Positions 35,080 to 46,338 of a DNA stretch of 64,000 bases are shown here, one piece after another. A model generated the notes under the pieces. That model did not search any database. It was given only the letters and a program-made list of their open reading frames with translations, and was not told the DNA's origin. This stretch comes from an uncultured Desulfobacter sp. Its GTDB lineage: Bacteria; Desulfobacterota; Desulfobacteria; Desulfobacterales; Desulfobacteraceae. The DNA lies in NCBI RefSeq assembly GCF_963665355.1, contig NZ_OY762229.1, positions 1,364,001 through 1,428,000 of the forward strand. The letters are read 5' to 3'. The position numbers and the translations under genes are program-made. The stretch's first letter is position 1. Each line of letters opens with the position of its first letter.

Positions 35080-37579
35080 ACCTGTTGCAACCTATCGGCT
35101 GCAGATGCATCCCAGGTTCGGTTTTGACCAGGCCACAGAGATTGTACCCTATTTGTATGATCTTGGAATCAGCCATCTGTATACATCTCCATATCTCCAG
35201 GCGGCCGCCGGCAGTACCCACGGATATGATATTGTGGATCCCACACAGGTAAATGAGGAACTCGGGGGGACCCGGGCCCATGCCCTTTTGTGTGAGACCT
35301 TGGGTGCGGCAGGCCTTGGTCACATGATTGATGTGGTGCCCAACCATATGGCCATTGCAGGGCGCCGGAACGCCTGGTGGTGGCATGTGCTGGAGAACGG
35401 ACCGTCCAGCTGTTTTGCCGCCTTTTTTGATGTGGATTGGAACAATGGTGCAAATCGCTGGCCCAACAAGATCCTCCTGCCGGTTCTGGAAGATCACTAC
35501 GGCCGTATCCTTAAGGCCGGACAACTCCGGTTGTCATATACAGATGGCAGGGTTATCCTTCACTATCACGACCATGTATTTCCTGTGACCCAAGCCAGCG
35601 TGGCCCAATTATTGCCCAAAGCGGGTGAATCCTGTGGATCGGATGATGCAGTCATCGCCGCAGAGATTGCGCGCCTGAACCGTGATCCGGATGCCCTGGA
35701 TCTGCTGATCAACCAGCAGCATTACCGGCTGGCTTTCTGGCGGATGGCGAACACAGACCTTGGATACCGCAGATTTTTCGACATCAGGGATCTGGCAGGC
35801 ATAAGGGTTGAGGATATGACGGTGTTCAACGCGGTTCATGAGCTACCCCTGGCATGGGTGCACAAGGGATGGGTCCAGGGGCTGCGCATTGACCATCCGG
35901 ACGGTTTGTGGGACCCGGCTCACTATTTTTACAAATTGCAGAAAGCCTGCCCCAATGCCTGGGTTGTTGTGGAAAAAATTCTTGAGCCCGGCGAAACGCT
36001 TTCTTCAGACTGGCCTGTTGCCGGCACCACGGGATATGATTTCATGAACCTTGCCGGGGGCCTGTTGATTAATCCTGAAAACGCGGATGCGCTGACACAA
36101 TGTTATGCAGCGTTTACAGGTATTCAGACAAATTTTTCCGCCCTGGTCCATGACTGCAAAAGCCTGGTGCTTTCCCAGCTTTTGGGAAGTGAGATCAAAC
36201 GGCTCACCAGCCTGTTTGAACGTATCTGTGAATGGCACCGGTGCCATCGGGATTATTCACGACAGCAATTGCGGGATGCACTGTTTGAGACAGCGGTTCA
36301 TTTTCCGGTATACCGGTCTTATGTGTCTGCTGCCATGAATAAGGTTTCCCAAAAGGACGAACACTATGTCGACGCAGCCATTGAAGGTGCCATAATGGCG
36401 CGGACAGACCTGGACCCTGAACTTTTTTCATTTCTAAAAGATTTGCTGCTTCTGCGGATCAAAGGGCCTCTGGAAGCAGAACTGGCCATGCGGTTCCAGC
36501 AACTCACCGGTCCGGCCATGGCCAAGGGCGTGGAAGATACGGCCTTTTACCGCTACCACCGCCTGATCTGCCTCAATGAGGTGGGAGGAGATCCCGGCCG
36601 ATTTGGTGTGGATCTGCGGCAGTTTCATGGGGCCTGTGCCCGGGCACACACAGAACATCCCCTGGGATTGCTGGCCTCCACCACCCATGATACCAAGCGC
36701 AGTGAGGATGTCCGGACCCGGCTGGCGCTGCTTTCCGAGATTCCGGAGCAATGGGCGGACGCGGTTTGCAGATGGGCGGGCCGTAACAAGCGCCACCGTA
36801 CAGGAGCGTTTCCCGATCGTAATACCGAGTATCTTTTATACCAGACCCTGGTCGGGGCCTGGCCCATTGATCTGAAAAGAATAAGTGCCTATATGGAGAA
36901 GGCGGTCAAAGAAGCCAAGGCACACACCTCCTGGACAACGCAAAACCAGCCATATGAGCGCGCCCTGGCTGATTTTATTGCAGCAGTAATGGCAGACAAA
37001 ACCTTTAGCAGCGATCTTGAAAGTTTTGTCGCAGATCTTGTTTTTCCCGGAAGAATCAACAGCCTTGCCCAGACCCTCATAAAACTGACAGCCCCGGGGG
37101 TTCCCGACATCTACCAGGGAACTGAACTGTGGGATTTGAGCCTTGTGGACCCGGATAACCGCAGACCTGTGGATTTTGCCCTGCGCCGCCGCCTGCTCAC
37201 AGAATTGCCTCAATTTTCTCCTGAACAGATTCTGGCCGGAATGGACATGGGTCTGCCCAAACTCTGGGTCATCCGGCAGGCCCTGCATCTGCGCCGCAGC
37301 CGCCCCGAACTGTTTGGTCCCCAAGCCGCATACCACCCCTTGTACGCAACCGGAAAAAAAGCGGATCATCTGGTGGCATTTATCCGGGGACAAGCTGTTA
37401 TTTCTCTGGCCCCAAGGCTTGTTATGAGCCTGGATAATGACTGGGAGGACACCCTCCTGGAATTGCCCCGGGGAAAATGGCATAACATTCTGACAGAAGA
37501 TGCCACAGCAGGCGGCCCTGTAAGGCTTAAGGAACTGTTGCACCGTTTTCCTGTCGGGTTACTCATACAAAGGAAATAA
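35069..37579 (+). CDS. treY: Maltooligosyl trehalose synthase
   Basis: An 836-residue GH13_26 enzyme that converts the reducing-end alpha-1,4 bond of a maltodextrin into an alpha,alpha-1,1 bond. Signature blocks: VATYRLQMHPRFGFDQATEI, HLYTSPYLQAAAGSTHGYDI, GLGHMIDVVPNHMAIAGRRN, the nucleophile in VQGLRIDHPDGLWDPAHYFY, the acid in VVVEKILEPGETLSSDWPVA and LLASTTHDTKRSEDVRTRLA, with YQGTELWDLSLVDPDNRRPV near the end. I chose ATG 35069 because the protein then begins MKPEPVATYRLQ as in the family. It overlaps glgX, and treZ follows after 5 bp, so the three are co-translated. Confidence 0.95.
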   Translation: MKPEPVATYRLQMHPRFGFDQATEIVPYLYDLGISHLYTSPYLQAAAGSTHGYDIVDPTQVNEELGGTRAHALLCETLGAAGLGHMIDVVPNHMAIAGRRNAWWWHVLENGPSSCFAAFFDVDWNNGANRWPNKILLPVLEDHYGRILKAGQLRLSYTDGRVILHYHDHVFPVTQASVAQLLPKAGESCGSDDAVIAAEIARLNRDPDALDLLINQQHYRLAFWRMANTDLGYRRFFDIRDLAGIRVEDMTVFNAVHELPLAWVHKGWVQGLRIDHPDGLWDPAHYFYKLQKACPNAWVVVEKILEPGETLSSDWPVAGTTGYDFMNLAGGLLINPENADALTQCYAAFTGIQTNFSALVHDCKSLVLSQLLGSEIKRLTSLFERICEWHRCHRDYSRQQLRDALFETAVHFPVYRSYVSAAMNKVSQKDEHYVDAAIEGAIMARTDLDPELFSFLKDLLLLRIKGPLEAELAMRFQQLTGPAMAKGVEDTAFYRYHRLICLNEVGGDPGRFGVDLRQFHGACARAHTEHPLGLLASTTHDTKRSEDVRTRLALLSEIPEQWADAVCRWAGRNKRHRTGAFPDRNTEYLLYQTLVGAWPIDLKRISAYMEKAVKEAKAHTSWTTQNQPYERALADFIAAVMADKTFSSDLESFVADLVFPGRINSLAQTLIKLTAPGVPDIYQGTELWDLSLVDPDNRRPVDFALRRRLLTELPQFSPEQILAGMDMGLPKLWVIRQALHLRRSRPELFGPQAAYHPLYATGKKADHLVAFIRGQAVISLAPRLVMSLDNDWEDTLLELPRGKWHNILTEDATAGGPVRLKELLHRFPVGLLIQRK

Positions 37580-37584
37580 CGGCC

Positions 37585-39318
37585 ATGGTTGATATGCGTG
37601 TCTGGGCACCTGTGGCCTGCGAAGTAAAATTACACAGCAATAACCAGGTGCTTGCCATGGAAAAAAATGCAGGGGGCTGGTGGCATGTGGATGTCCCTTT
37701 TATGCACCACGGCGTTGATTATGCGTATGAAGTGGACAGCAACGGACCTTTTCCTGATCCGCGCTCCTTCTGGCAGCCCAACGGGATACACGGGCCTTCC
37801 AGATGGGTGGACCATTCTCTTTTTGACTGGACCGATGCAGGCTGGCAGCAACCGCCCCTGGGATCAGCCGTTATCTACGAGCTGCACCTGGGAACTTTCA
37901 CCCCAGAGGGAACATGTGATGCAGCCATTCTTCGCCTGGATCATCTGGTAAAACTGGGCATCACCCATGTGGAATTGATGCCGGTCGCACAGTTTTCCGG
38001 CAGTCGGGGATGGGGCTACGACGGGGTTGACCTGTATGCGCCCCACCAGGCCTACGGCGGCCCCGATGGGTTGAAACGCCTGGTGGATGCCTGTCATCAA
38101 CGCGGCCTGGCTGTGGTGCTTGACGTGGTTTACAACCATCTGGGGCCTGCGGGAAATTATCTCAGTCAGTTTGGTCCTTATTTTACTGCCCGGTATGCGA
38201 CACCCTGGGGTGAGGCTGTCAATTTTGATGAACCTGACAGCCATGAGGTGCGGCAATTCTTTGTGGACAATGCCCTGATGTGGCTGCAGGAGTATCATAT
38301 GGATGGATTGCGCATTGACGCGGTTCATGCCATCCTGGATACATCTGCCATTCATTTTCTGGAAACGCTTGCCAATGCGGTAAAAAATCTGGAAGCCGCA
38401 CTGGGCAAGCATTTTGTGCTCATCGCAGAAAGCGATCTGAATGACCTCCGGGTGGTGCGCTCGCCGGCGGTGGGTGGATACGGCATTGATGCCCAGTGGA
38501 ACGAGGATTTTCACCATGCCCTGCACGCGGTTCTGACCGGCGAAAACCAGGGATATTATCAGGATTTCGGCACCTTGTCCCAACTGGCCAGGGTCCTGAC
38601 CAATGGATTGGTGTATGACGGGTGTTATTCTGTTTACCGGCGTCGCTGTCATGGACGGCCCGCCACCGGGCTGAGTGGCACCCAATTTGTGGGATGTTTG
38701 CAAAACCATGACCAGGTGGGCAACCGCGCGCTTGGGGAGCGGACAGGCCGGCTGCTCTCCCTGGACCTGCTCAAAATCGGGGCTGCTCTGGTACTGACAT
38801 CGCCTTTTGTGCCCATGCTGTTTCAAGGGGAAGAGTGGGGGGCATCAACTCCGTTTTTGTATTTTACCGATCACCAGGAACCTGATCTGGGGGAAGCGGT
38901 AAGGCGCGGACGACAAAAAGAGTTTGCCGCCTTTGGGTGGGAACCTGAAAAAATCCCTGATCCCCAGGCCGAAAAAACCTTTCTGCAGTCCAGGCCCAAT
39001 TGGGATGAATTACACCAGGAGCCGCATAATCAAATTTTGGACTGGCATCAATCTCTTATCAAACTGCGGCGCCGCTTGCCGGATTTGACAGATGGCCGGA
39101 TGGAAAAAATCTGTGTTTTTTATGATGAAACACAGCAATGGCTGATCATGACACGCGGATCTGTAGTGGTGGCCTGCAATTTTTCACAGGTGCCCCAATC
39201 TGTTTCATGTGCAGGTGTAAAAGATAAAAAAACGGTTCTGTGTTCAAAAAAAGGCCTGGTTGCAAAAGAAGATACCCTTTTACTGCCGGAAGGGACCGTC
39301 GCAATCTTAGTGGGTTAA
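37585..39318 (+). CDS. treZ: Maltooligosyl trehalose trehalohydrolase
   Basis: A 577-residue GH13_10 enzyme that releases trehalose from the TreY product. It has an N-terminal sandwich domain (MVDMRVWAPVACEVKLHSNN), then SAVIYELHLGTFTPEGTCDA, AQFSGSRGWGYDGVDLYAPH, VLDVVYNHLGPAGNYLSQFG, the nucleophile in MDGLRIDAVHAILDTSAIHF, the acid in VLIAESDLNDLRVVRSPAVG and CLQNHDQVGNRALGERTGRL. MLFQGEEWGASTPFLYFTDH is a TreZ hallmark. AAGGAAA precedes the ATG. With TreY and GlgX it forms the glucan-to-trehalose route. Confidence 0.95.
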   Translation: MVDMRVWAPVACEVKLHSNNQVLAMEKNAGGWWHVDVPFMHHGVDYAYEVDSNGPFPDPRSFWQPNGIHGPSRWVDHSLFDWTDAGWQQPPLGSAVIYELHLGTFTPEGTCDAAILRLDHLVKLGITHVELMPVAQFSGSRGWGYDGVDLYAPHQAYGGPDGLKRLVDACHQRGLAVVLDVVYNHLGPAGNYLSQFGPYFTARYATPWGEAVNFDEPDSHEVRQFFVDNALMWLQEYHMDGLRIDAVHAILDTSAIHFLETLANAVKNLEAALGKHFVLIAESDLNDLRVVRSPAVGGYGIDAQWNEDFHHALHAVLTGENQGYYQDFGTLSQLARVLTNGLVYDGCYSVYRRRCHGRPATGLSGTQFVGCLQNHDQVGNRALGERTGRLLSLDLLKIGAALVLTSPFVPMLFQGEEWGASTPFLYFTDHQEPDLGEAVRRGRQKEFAAFGWEPEKIPDPQAEKTFLQSRPNWDELHQEPHNQILDWHQSLIKLRRRLPDLTDGRMEKICVFYDETQQWLIMTRGSVVVACNFSQVPQSVSCAGVKDKKTVLCSKKGLVAKEDTLLLPEGTVAILVG

Positions 39319-39340
39319 AAAACTAACAAGGAGAGATGCC

Positions 39341-40912
39341 ATGCATATCGTTCATATGGCTGCGGAAAATGACAGCCTGCCGGATGCCAAGGTGGGCGGT
39401 GTGGCAGATGTGGTGCGGGATATTGCACCGGCACTGGCAGACCTTGGGCACAAGGTAAGCGTTGTAATGCCCGGATACGGGTTTTTGCACCGGATCAAAG
39501 GGGCCCAATGGACCGCGGATATCAGGTTTCCTTTTCGCGGGACAGTGCATGAAGCACAGCTCTACAGGGTACCGGCAAAGCGTGTGCATCCTGGTGTAGA
39601 CCATTATGTGATACATCATCCGTTTTTAGAGGCCATACATGCCCAAACAGGCCGGCACCAGATCTATGTGCATGATCCGGATGATCAGCCTTTTTTCAGC
39701 GATGGCTCCCGTTTTGCCTGCTTTTGCAGTGCCGCAGCCGCCGCCCTGACCCAGGGTGCCATACCCTGGGCCGATGTGATGCATCTGCATGACTGGCATA
39801 TGGCCCTTGTGGCGCTGCTGCGCCGATACCATCCTGCCTGCGCAGCATTAAAGGACATCCGGACGGTGTTTACCATCCACAATGTGGCGCTGCAGGGGGT
39901 CCGGCCCCTGGAGGGAAGCAGTTCCTCTTTGTCAGCCTGGTTTCCGGAGATCACCTGTCAGTGGCTGGATGTGGCTGATCCACGGTGGCCGGATACCTGC
40001 AATCTGATGGCCTGCGGCATCCGCCTGGCAGACAAGGTTCATACGGTGTCACCCGCCTATGCCCGTGAAATTTGCCGGCCCGATGACCTGCCCCGGTTTT
40101 ATGGTGCCCAGGGACTTGAAGCCGTGCTTGCCCATGAAAATGACACAGGGAATCTGGTGGGCATCCTCAATGGCTGCGATTACCCGGAACCCCGCTGTCC
40201 CCCTGTAATGGAATTTTCAGAAATGACCCGCGGTTTTCAGCACCAGATCATGCAGTGGTCTGCCGGTCGACAGACAGTGTCCAGTGACGCCTTTATCGCC
40301 TGCCACAACCTTTCCAGCCTGTGTCAGCGCCTTCCTTGCCCCCGAATGGTAGTGTGCAGTGTCACGCGTCTCACCGAACAAAAAGTGCTGCTCATGCTGC
40401 AGGGACAGGACAATGAAATGTCAGCCATAGCCCGTATTCTTACGGCATTGGGAGATGATGGGGTGTATTTTCTTCTGGGAACCGGCGATGAACGGTTTGC
40501 GCGGTTTTTTACACAACTTGGTGCCGAGTTTCCCAATTTTATTTTTCTTAACGGATTTTCAGATCAGGCAGCCCAGGCCCTTTATGCCAATGGCGATCTT
40601 TTTTTGATGCCCAGTTCTTTTGAGCCATGCGGTATCAGCCAGATGCTGGCCATGCGGGATGGACAACCCTGTGTGGTTCATGCTGTCGGCGGTTTGCGCG
40701 ATACTGTCCGTCACGATGTCAACGGGTTCTGCTTTGAGGGCAGCGATCTGAATGACCAGGCACAAAATTTTGTTGATACCACCTGTCAGGCCATCCATAT
40801 GTTCAGAAACGACCTTGAAAAATGGCAGAACATTAAAACCGGGGCCGCTGCTGCACGCTTCCTGTGGCAAGACGCGGCTCGGCAGTATGGTGAAAAGTTA
40901 TACAAGCCTTGA
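39341..40912 (+). CDS. glgA: Glycogen/starch synthase, GT5 type
   Basis: A 523-residue GT-B fold synthase transferring glucose from ADP- or UDP-glucose to an alpha-1,4-glucan. It opens MHIVHMAAENDSLPDAKVGG, the last part being the KxGG nucleotide-sugar motif, followed by VADVVRDIAPALADLGH. WADVMHLHDWHMALVALLRR and TVFTIHNVALQGVRPLEGSS are typical of GT5, and the C-terminal donor site is FLMPSSFEPCGISQMLAMRD. The ~90-residue second half of the N-domain is unusually His/Asp-rich (HQIYVHDPDDQPFFSDGSRF). It coexists with a GT4 synthase at 48.4 kb, so chain elongation and maltose-1-phosphate synthesis may be split between them. Confidence 0.88.
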   Translation: MHIVHMAAENDSLPDAKVGGVADVVRDIAPALADLGHKVSVVMPGYGFLHRIKGAQWTADIRFPFRGTVHEAQLYRVPAKRVHPGVDHYVIHHPFLEAIHAQTGRHQIYVHDPDDQPFFSDGSRFACFCSAAAAALTQGAIPWADVMHLHDWHMALVALLRRYHPACAALKDIRTVFTIHNVALQGVRPLEGSSSSLSAWFPEITCQWLDVADPRWPDTCNLMACGIRLADKVHTVSPAYAREICRPDDLPRFYGAQGLEAVLAHENDTGNLVGILNGCDYPEPRCPPVMEFSEMTRGFQHQIMQWSAGRQTVSSDAFIACHNLSSLCQRLPCPRMVVCSVTRLTEQKVLLMLQGQDNEMSAIARILTALGDDGVYFLLGTGDERFARFFTQLGAEFPNFIFLNGFSDQAAQALYANGDLFLMPSSFEPCGISQMLAMRDGQPCVVHAVGGLRDTVRHDVNGFCFEGSDLNDQAQNFVDTTCQAIHMFRNDLEKWQNIKTGAAAARFLWQDAARQYGEKLYKP

Positions 40913-40948
40913 TTAAAAAAATTACCAGCCCAAAAAGAGAAATCTATT

Positions 40949-42949
40949 ATGACAGATATTATAAAACGTGTGGTTATTGAAAATGTAACGCCCAATGTTG
41001 ACGGCGGCCGTTTTCCCGCCAGACGGGTGGTGAATGACACAGTGGTGGTAACAGCAGACATCTTTGTGGACGGACATGACCGGTTGTCGGCCCGGCTGCT
41101 GCACCGAAAGGCCGGGGCAAACCACTGGGAAAAAACCCCCATGCAGCCGCAGGTGAACGACCTGTGGCAGGCTGTTTTTATTCCCTGTGAGCTGGGAATC
41201 TATGAATACACTGTCACTGCCTGGATAGACCGGTTTGAAACCTGGCGCAGCCAGATTGAAAAAAAGATCGATGATGACCAGGCTGTCGCAGTGGAGTTGA
41301 TGGAGGGTGCCGCCATGGTCACAGAAGCGGCAGGGCGGGCCCAAAATGAGGATGCTGAACAACTGCACCTTCTGGCAGGCCGGCTTTTGTCAGAAGAGGC
41401 GGTAGAGCAGCCGACGGCCTTTGTCCAGGATACAACCCTTAGCCTGCTGATGGCACGCTATCCGGACACAGGCACACAGATTGACTATCCAAAGATATTG
41501 CCCCTGCGAATCGAGCCGCACAAGGCCCTTTACAGCACCTGGTATGAAATGTTTCCCCGTTCCTGTGCTGACACGGACCCACCTTCTCACGGCACATTCA
41601 AAGACTGTATCAAACGACTCCCCTATATTGCCGGCATGGGGTTTGATGTGCTTTACCTGCCGCCAATCCATCCCATCGGACCCAGCCACAGAAAAGGAAA
41701 GAACAATGCGATTCTTGCCGGACCGGGTGATCCCGGCAGTCCCTGGGCCATTGGGTCGAAAGAGGGGGGACACAAGGACATCCATCCAGAACTGGGAACC
41801 CTGGCGGATTTCAGGGACCTTTTGGCCAAAGCCCGGGAGTACGGCATTGACATTGCTCTGGATATGGCGTTCCAGTGCAGCCCGGACCATCCCTATGTTT
41901 CGGACCATCCTGAATGGTTCCACTCACGTCCCGACGGCACAATTCAGTATGCGGAAAATCCCCCGAAAAAATACCAGGATATTTATCCTTTTGCGTTTGA
42001 TTGCGCCCATTATGACAGCCTGGGCCGGGAACTGCTGGATGTGGTCCAGTATTGGATAGACCAGGGGGTCCGGATTTTTCGGGTGGACAACCCCCACACC
42101 AAACCCTTGCGATTCTGGGAGTGGCTCATTGCCGCATGCAAAGAACAAAATCCTGAGATAATTTTTCTGGCCGAGGCATTCACCCGGCCCAAAACCATGT
42201 ATAGGCTGGCCAAAGGCGGATTCACCCAGTCCTATACCTATTTTACCTGGCGCAACCTCAAATGGGAAATCCAGAACTATTTTGACACATTGACCCGGAC
42301 CAGTGTCAAAGACTTTTTCTGGCCCAACCTGTGGCCCAATACCCCGGATATTCTGCCTGAATTTTTGCAGCTGGGCGGGCGGCCAGCATTTATCCTCCGC
42401 CTGATGCTGGCTGCAACCCTTTCATCCAGTTACGGCATCTATGGTCCGGCTTTTGAATTGTGTGTGAACAAGCCCCTGCCTCCCAATGGCGAGGCGTATG
42501 GCGAAGAGTATATGGATTCGGAAAAATTCGAGATTGCCCATTGGGATCTTAACGCCTCCCATACGATCAGGCCGTTTATCACCAGAATCAACCGGATCAG
42601 GCGGGAAAATCCCGCCCTGCAACAGACCCGGAACCTGATTTTCCATCCAGTGGATAAAGAAGAGATGCTGTGCTTCAGCAAATATACAGATGATTTTTCC
42701 AACATCATTTTTGTGGCAGCCAATCTTGATCCCCATCACGCCCACAGCGCCTGGGTGCGGCTGCCGTTTGAGGAAATGGGTATACCGATTGAAAAAAGCT
42801 TTCAGATGCATGATCTGGTGAGCGATGCCAGATACCTGTGGCATGAGGATTACAATTTTCTGGAAATCGATCCCCAGGTGGTTCCGGTGCAGGTTTTCCG
42901 CATCCGGCGGCGGATGCGTACGGAAAATGATTTTGATTATTTCATGTAA
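40949..42949 (+). CDS. glgE: GlgE, alpha-1,4-glucan:maltose-1-phosphate maltosyltransferase
   Basis: A 666-residue GH13_3 enzyme that extends alpha-1,4-glucan with maltosyl units from maltose-1-phosphate. The N-terminal DUF3416-type domain (RRVVNDTVVVTADIFVDGHD) is present. The catalytic nucleophile is Asp380 in GVRIFRVDNPHTKPLRFWEW and the acid is Glu409 in IIFLAEAFTRPKTMYRLAKG; their 29-residue spacing equals that in Streptomyces GlgE. YTYFTWRNLKWEIQNYF and the GPAFELCVNKPLPPNGEAYG region follow. It lies directly before TreS-maltokinase, which supplies maltose-1-phosphate, and in the same run as GlgB and the GT4 synthase: the complete GlgE pathway. Confidence 0.96.
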   Translation: MTDIIKRVVIENVTPNVDGGRFPARRVVNDTVVVTADIFVDGHDRLSARLLHRKAGANHWEKTPMQPQVNDLWQAVFIPCELGIYEYTVTAWIDRFETWRSQIEKKIDDDQAVAVELMEGAAMVTEAAGRAQNEDAEQLHLLAGRLLSEEAVEQPTAFVQDTTLSLLMARYPDTGTQIDYPKILPLRIEPHKALYSTWYEMFPRSCADTDPPSHGTFKDCIKRLPYIAGMGFDVLYLPPIHPIGPSHRKGKNNAILAGPGDPGSPWAIGSKEGGHKDIHPELGTLADFRDLLAKAREYGIDIALDMAFQCSPDHPYVSDHPEWFHSRPDGTIQYAENPPKKYQDIYPFAFDCAHYDSLGRELLDVVQYWIDQGVRIFRVDNPHTKPLRFWEWLIAACKEQNPEIIFLAEAFTRPKTMYRLAKGGFTQSYTYFTWRNLKWEIQNYFDTLTRTSVKDFFWPNLWPNTPDILPEFLQLGGRPAFILRLMLAATLSSSYGIYGPAFELCVNKPLPPNGEAYGEEYMDSEKFEIAHWDLNASHTIRPFITRINRIRRENPALQQTRNLIFHPVDKEEMLCFSKYTDDFSNIIFVAANLDPHHAHSAWVRLPFEEMGIPIEKSFQMHDLVSDARYLWHEDYNFLEIDPQVVPVQVFRIRRRMRTENDFDYFM

Positions 42950-42973
42950 CCAGACAAAAAGGACTGCATAGTT

Positions 42974-45900
42974 ATGGAAAAGCCCACATTGCAGACGCAA
43001 AATGATCCGTTATGGTACAAAGATGCGGTTATTTATCAGCTTCATATCAAGACGTTTTATGACAGCAATGGTGATGGTATCGGGGATTTCAAAGGCCTTA
43101 CCGAGAAACTGGACTATCTGCATGAGCTGGGCGTCACTGCCCTGTGGCTGCTGCCTTTTTACCCATCCCCCCTGAGGGATGATGGATATGACATCGCTGA
43201 TTTCAAGGCCATCAACCCGGTATACGGCACCCTGGCTGATTTTAAAGCTTTTATGCGGGCGGCCTGCAAACGGAACATGAAAGTCATCACTGAGCTGGTG
43301 ATCAACCACACCTCGGACCAGCATCCCTGGTTCCAGCGGGCCCGCCAGTCAAAACCAGGCAGTGCCGGGCGCAATTTTTATGTATGGAGCGACACCCCGG
43401 AAAAATACACGGATGCGCGCATTATTTTTCAGGATTTTGAGACCAGCAACTGGAACTGGGATCCAGTGGCCAAAGCCTATTATTGGCACCGGTTTTATTC
43501 CCACCAGCCCGATCTCAACTACGATAATCCCAGGGTCCATGAAGCGATCTTCAAGGCCCTGGATTTCTGGATGGACATGGGGGTGGACGGCCTGCGTCTG
43601 GACGCCATTCCCTATCTGTACCAGCGGGAGGGTACCAACTGCGAAAATCTTCCTGAAACCCATGCATTTCTCAAAAAGCTGCGCCAGCGCATGGACGAAA
43701 AATACAAAGGCCGGATGTTTCTGGCCGAAGCCAACCAGTGGCCTGAGGATGCGGTGCAATATTTTGGCGATGGGGATGAGTGTCATATGAGCTTTCATTT
43801 CCCCTTGATGCCCAGGCTCTACATGGCGGTGCATATGGAAAGCCGGTTTCCGGTCACCGAAATCCTCAGCAGTACGCCCGCTATCCCTTTATCCTGTCAA
43901 TGGGCCATATTTTTGCGTAACCACGATGAACTGACCCTGGAAATGGTCACGGACGAGGAACGTGACTATATGTACCGGGCCTATGCCCGGGATTCTCGAA
44001 TGCGCCTGAATCTGGGCATCCGCCGTCGCCTGGCCCCGCTCATGGGCAACGACCGCCGCCGGATTGAACTGATGTATGCACTGCTGCTCTGCCTGCCGGG
44101 CACCCCCATCCTGTATTACGGGGATGAGATCGGCATGGGGGATAATATCTATCTGGGTGACAGAAACGGGGTCCGCACCCCCATGCAGTGGAGTCCGGAC
44201 CGCAATGCCGGTTTTTCCCGGTGTAATCCCCAACAGCTCTATCTGCCGGTGATCACCGATCCTGAATATCACTTTGAGGTGCTCAATGTGGAGGCCCAGA
44301 AACAAAACCGCCACTCCCTTTTCTGGTGGATACGGCGGCTGCTCACACTGCGCAGCCGCATCCCGGCCTTCAGCAGGGGGGATATGAATTTTTTGACGCC
44401 GGAAAATTCCAAAATCCTGGCCTTTATCCGGCAGTATGAAAACCAGTCTGTACTGGTGGTGGTCAATCTTTCGCGTTTTGTACAGATTACTGAACTGGAT
44501 CTGCAGGCCTATGAAGGAATGATCCCGGTGGAAATTTTCGGCAACACCCCGTTCCCATGTATCACAACCCCCCCGTATTTTCTTACCCTCGGACCCCATG
44601 GCTTTTACTGGTTTTTTCTGACGCCCCACCCGGATGCGGATATTGATGCGGCCATGGATACCGACCTGCCGGTATTTGAGGTTCACACAAGATGGGAGGA
44701 AGTGATTCAGGGGCCTCAAAGGGAACGCCTTGAAAAATACCTGCGGCCATATATCATGAAATGCCGGTGGTTTGGCGCCAAGAACAGCCGCATCACCTCC
44801 GTTACCGTGCGTGAGCACCTGCCTGTCGGCAATAATGCTTTGACGGGTTTCATTCTCATGGTGGACCTGGGTTACGCTGACGGGACAGCAGAAACCTATA
44901 TCCTGCCGGTCACCTATCTGCCCCGGGCAGACAGTGAAACGATCATGGCGGACCATCCCTGGGCGCCCATGGCACTCATAAAATTTCAGTCCGGTGAAGA
45001 AGAAGGATTTCTTGTGGACGGCCTGGTTCACACAGGTTTTTGCAATGTTCTTCTGGAAATGATGCACCGCCGCCATCACATCAGCGGCACAGAGGGACGG
45101 TTTTGCGCCACGCCTGCCAGGGCCTTCAAACCATTGTATGAAACTGAAAAATTACCCATGGAAACCAGGGTGATAGGCGTGGAGCAGAGCAATACATCCA
45201 TCATTTACGGGCATTGTTTTATCCTTAAACTTTTCCGGCGCCTCCAGGAAGGGACCAATCCGGATCTGGAGATTTCCCGTTTTTTAACTGCCAGGGGGTT
45301 TGCCAATCTGCCCGGGCTTGCCGGCTGCCTGGAATATACCCGCAGCAAAGAGGAACCCTGTACAATAGGTCTTCTCCAGGCGTATGTGAGCAACCAGGGA
45401 GATGCCTGGGAATATACTCTGGGCAGTCTGTCCGGATTTTTTGAACGGGTTATGGAAAAGCAGGGTACCACTGAAGTTTTTCTGCCGGTAAAAAGCCTGC
45501 TGGCATTAAGCCAGGATCCCATTCCTGCAGATATCAGGGCCCAGATCGGGTTTTATCTGGAATCCGCGCGCCTGCTGGCACAGCGGACTGCTGACATGCA
45601 TACGGCACTGGCAGCAGGGTCACAAGATGTTTTGTTCACGCCAGAACCATTTTCCAAACTCTACCAGCGTTCCCTTTTCCAGTCCATGACTTCCATGGCA
45701 GGGCAGATACTGATCCAGCTGGAAAAGCACATCAAAGCCCGGAAAAATCCATTGCCTGAAAATATTTCGGACGCCGGAGAACAGATACTGGACCGCAGAC
45801 AGGAAATCATGGACCGTTTCAAGGCGCTGACAAGATGCAAAATTAACGCCATGCGCCTGAGATGTCACGGCGATTTTCACCTGGGTCAGGTTTTATACAC

Positions 45901-46321
45901 GGGCAAGGATTTCGTTATTATCGATTTTGAAGGCGAACCGGCACGTCCCGTAAGTGAACGACGCATCAAACGGTCACCCCTTCGGGATGTGGCAGGACTT
46001 TTACGGTCATTCCACTATGCCTGTCATTTTGCCCTGCAGGCCGAGGAAGCCCGTGGGATGTTCCATCCAAAATCAGGTGGGGCCATGGAGGCCAAGGCAG
46101 AAGAATGGCGGATGTGGGTGAGTGCGCAATACCTGGGTGAATATCTGGCCAGAAGCGCCGATAAAGGCTTTCTGCCAAAAACCCATGAGGAGACAGGGGT
46201 GCTTTTGAATGCCTATCTGATGGAAAAAGCCTTATACGAACTTGGTTATGAAATGAACAACCGGCCTGACTGGATTACCATACCCCTTAAGGGAATTATA
46301 CAGTTATTAAATGAAACCTAA
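42974..46321 (+). CDS. treS: Trehalose synthase-maltokinase fusion (TreS-Mak)
   Basis: A 1115-residue bifunctional enzyme. Residues ~12-560 are trehalose synthase (GH13_16), interconverting trehalose and maltose: [20 protein letters not shown], nucleophile Asp210 in [20 protein letters not shown], acid in [20 protein letters not shown], and [15 protein letters not shown]. Residues ~600-1110 are a maltokinase (Pep2-like): an N-cap domain with [20 protein letters not shown], the catalytic loop with Asp967 in [20 protein letters not shown], and [20 protein letters not shown] for Mg-ATP. It converts trehalose via maltose to maltose-1-phosphate for GlgE. The fusion is common and the length is normal. 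It begins 24 bp after glgE. Confidence 0.96.
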   Translation: MEKPTLQTQNDPLWYKDAVIYQLHIKTFYDSNGDGIGDFKGLTEKLDYLHELGVTALWLLPFYPSPLRDDGYDIADFKAINPVYGTLADFKAFMRAACKRNMKVITELVINHTSDQHPWFQRARQSKPGSAGRNFYVWSDTPEKYTDARIIFQDFETSNWNWDPVAKAYYWHRFYSHQPDLNYDNPRVHEAIFKALDFWMDMGVDGLRLDAIPYLYQREGTNCENLPETHAFLKKLRQRMDEKYKGRMFLAEANQWPEDAVQYFGDGDECHMSFHFPLMPRLYMAVHMESRFPVTEILSSTPAIPLSCQWAIFLRNHDELTLEMVTDEERDYMYRAYARDSRMRLNLGIRRRLAPLMGNDRRRIELMYALLLCLPGTPILYYGDEIGMGDNIYLGDRNGVRTPMQWSPDRNAGFSRCNPQQLYLPVITDPEYHFEVLNVEAQKQNRHSLFWWIRRLLTLRSRIPAFSRGDMNFLTPENSKILAFIRQYENQSVLVVVNLSRFVQITELDLQAYEGMIPVEIFGNTPFPCITTPPYFLTLGPHGFYWFFLTPHPDADIDAAMDTDLPVFEVHTRWEEVIQGPQRERLEKYLRPYIMKCRWFGAKNSRITSVTVREHLPVGNNALTGFILMVDLGYADGTAETYILPVTYLPRADSETIMADHPWAPMALIKFQSGEEEGFLVDGLVHTGFCNVLLEMMHRRHHISGTEGRFCATPARAFKPLYETEKLPMETRVIGVEQSNTSIIYGHCFILKLFRRLQEGTNPDLEISRFLTARGFANLPGLAGCLEYTRSKEEPCTIGLLQAYVSNQGDAWEYTLGSLSGFFERVMEKQGTTEVFLPVKSLLALSQDPIPADIRAQIGFYLESARLLAQRTADMHTALAAGSQDVLFTPEPFSKLYQRSLFQSMTSMAGQILIQLEKHIKARKNPLPENISDAGEQILDRRQEIMDRFKALTRCKINAMRLRCHGDFHLGQVLYTGKDFVIIDFEGEPARPVSERRIKRSPLRDVAGLLRSFHYACHFALQAEEARGMFHPKSGGAMEAKAEEWRMWVSAQYLGEYLARSADKGFLPKTHEETGVLLNAYLMEKALYELGYEMNNRPDWITIPLKGIIQLLNET

Positions 46322-46338
46322 GATTTGCGGAGGCTAAC

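Noticed and set aside
43889-45079. 396-codon minus-strand open frame opposite treS
   Set aside because: Another long antisense shadow; the plus strand is unmistakably TreS-maltokinase.
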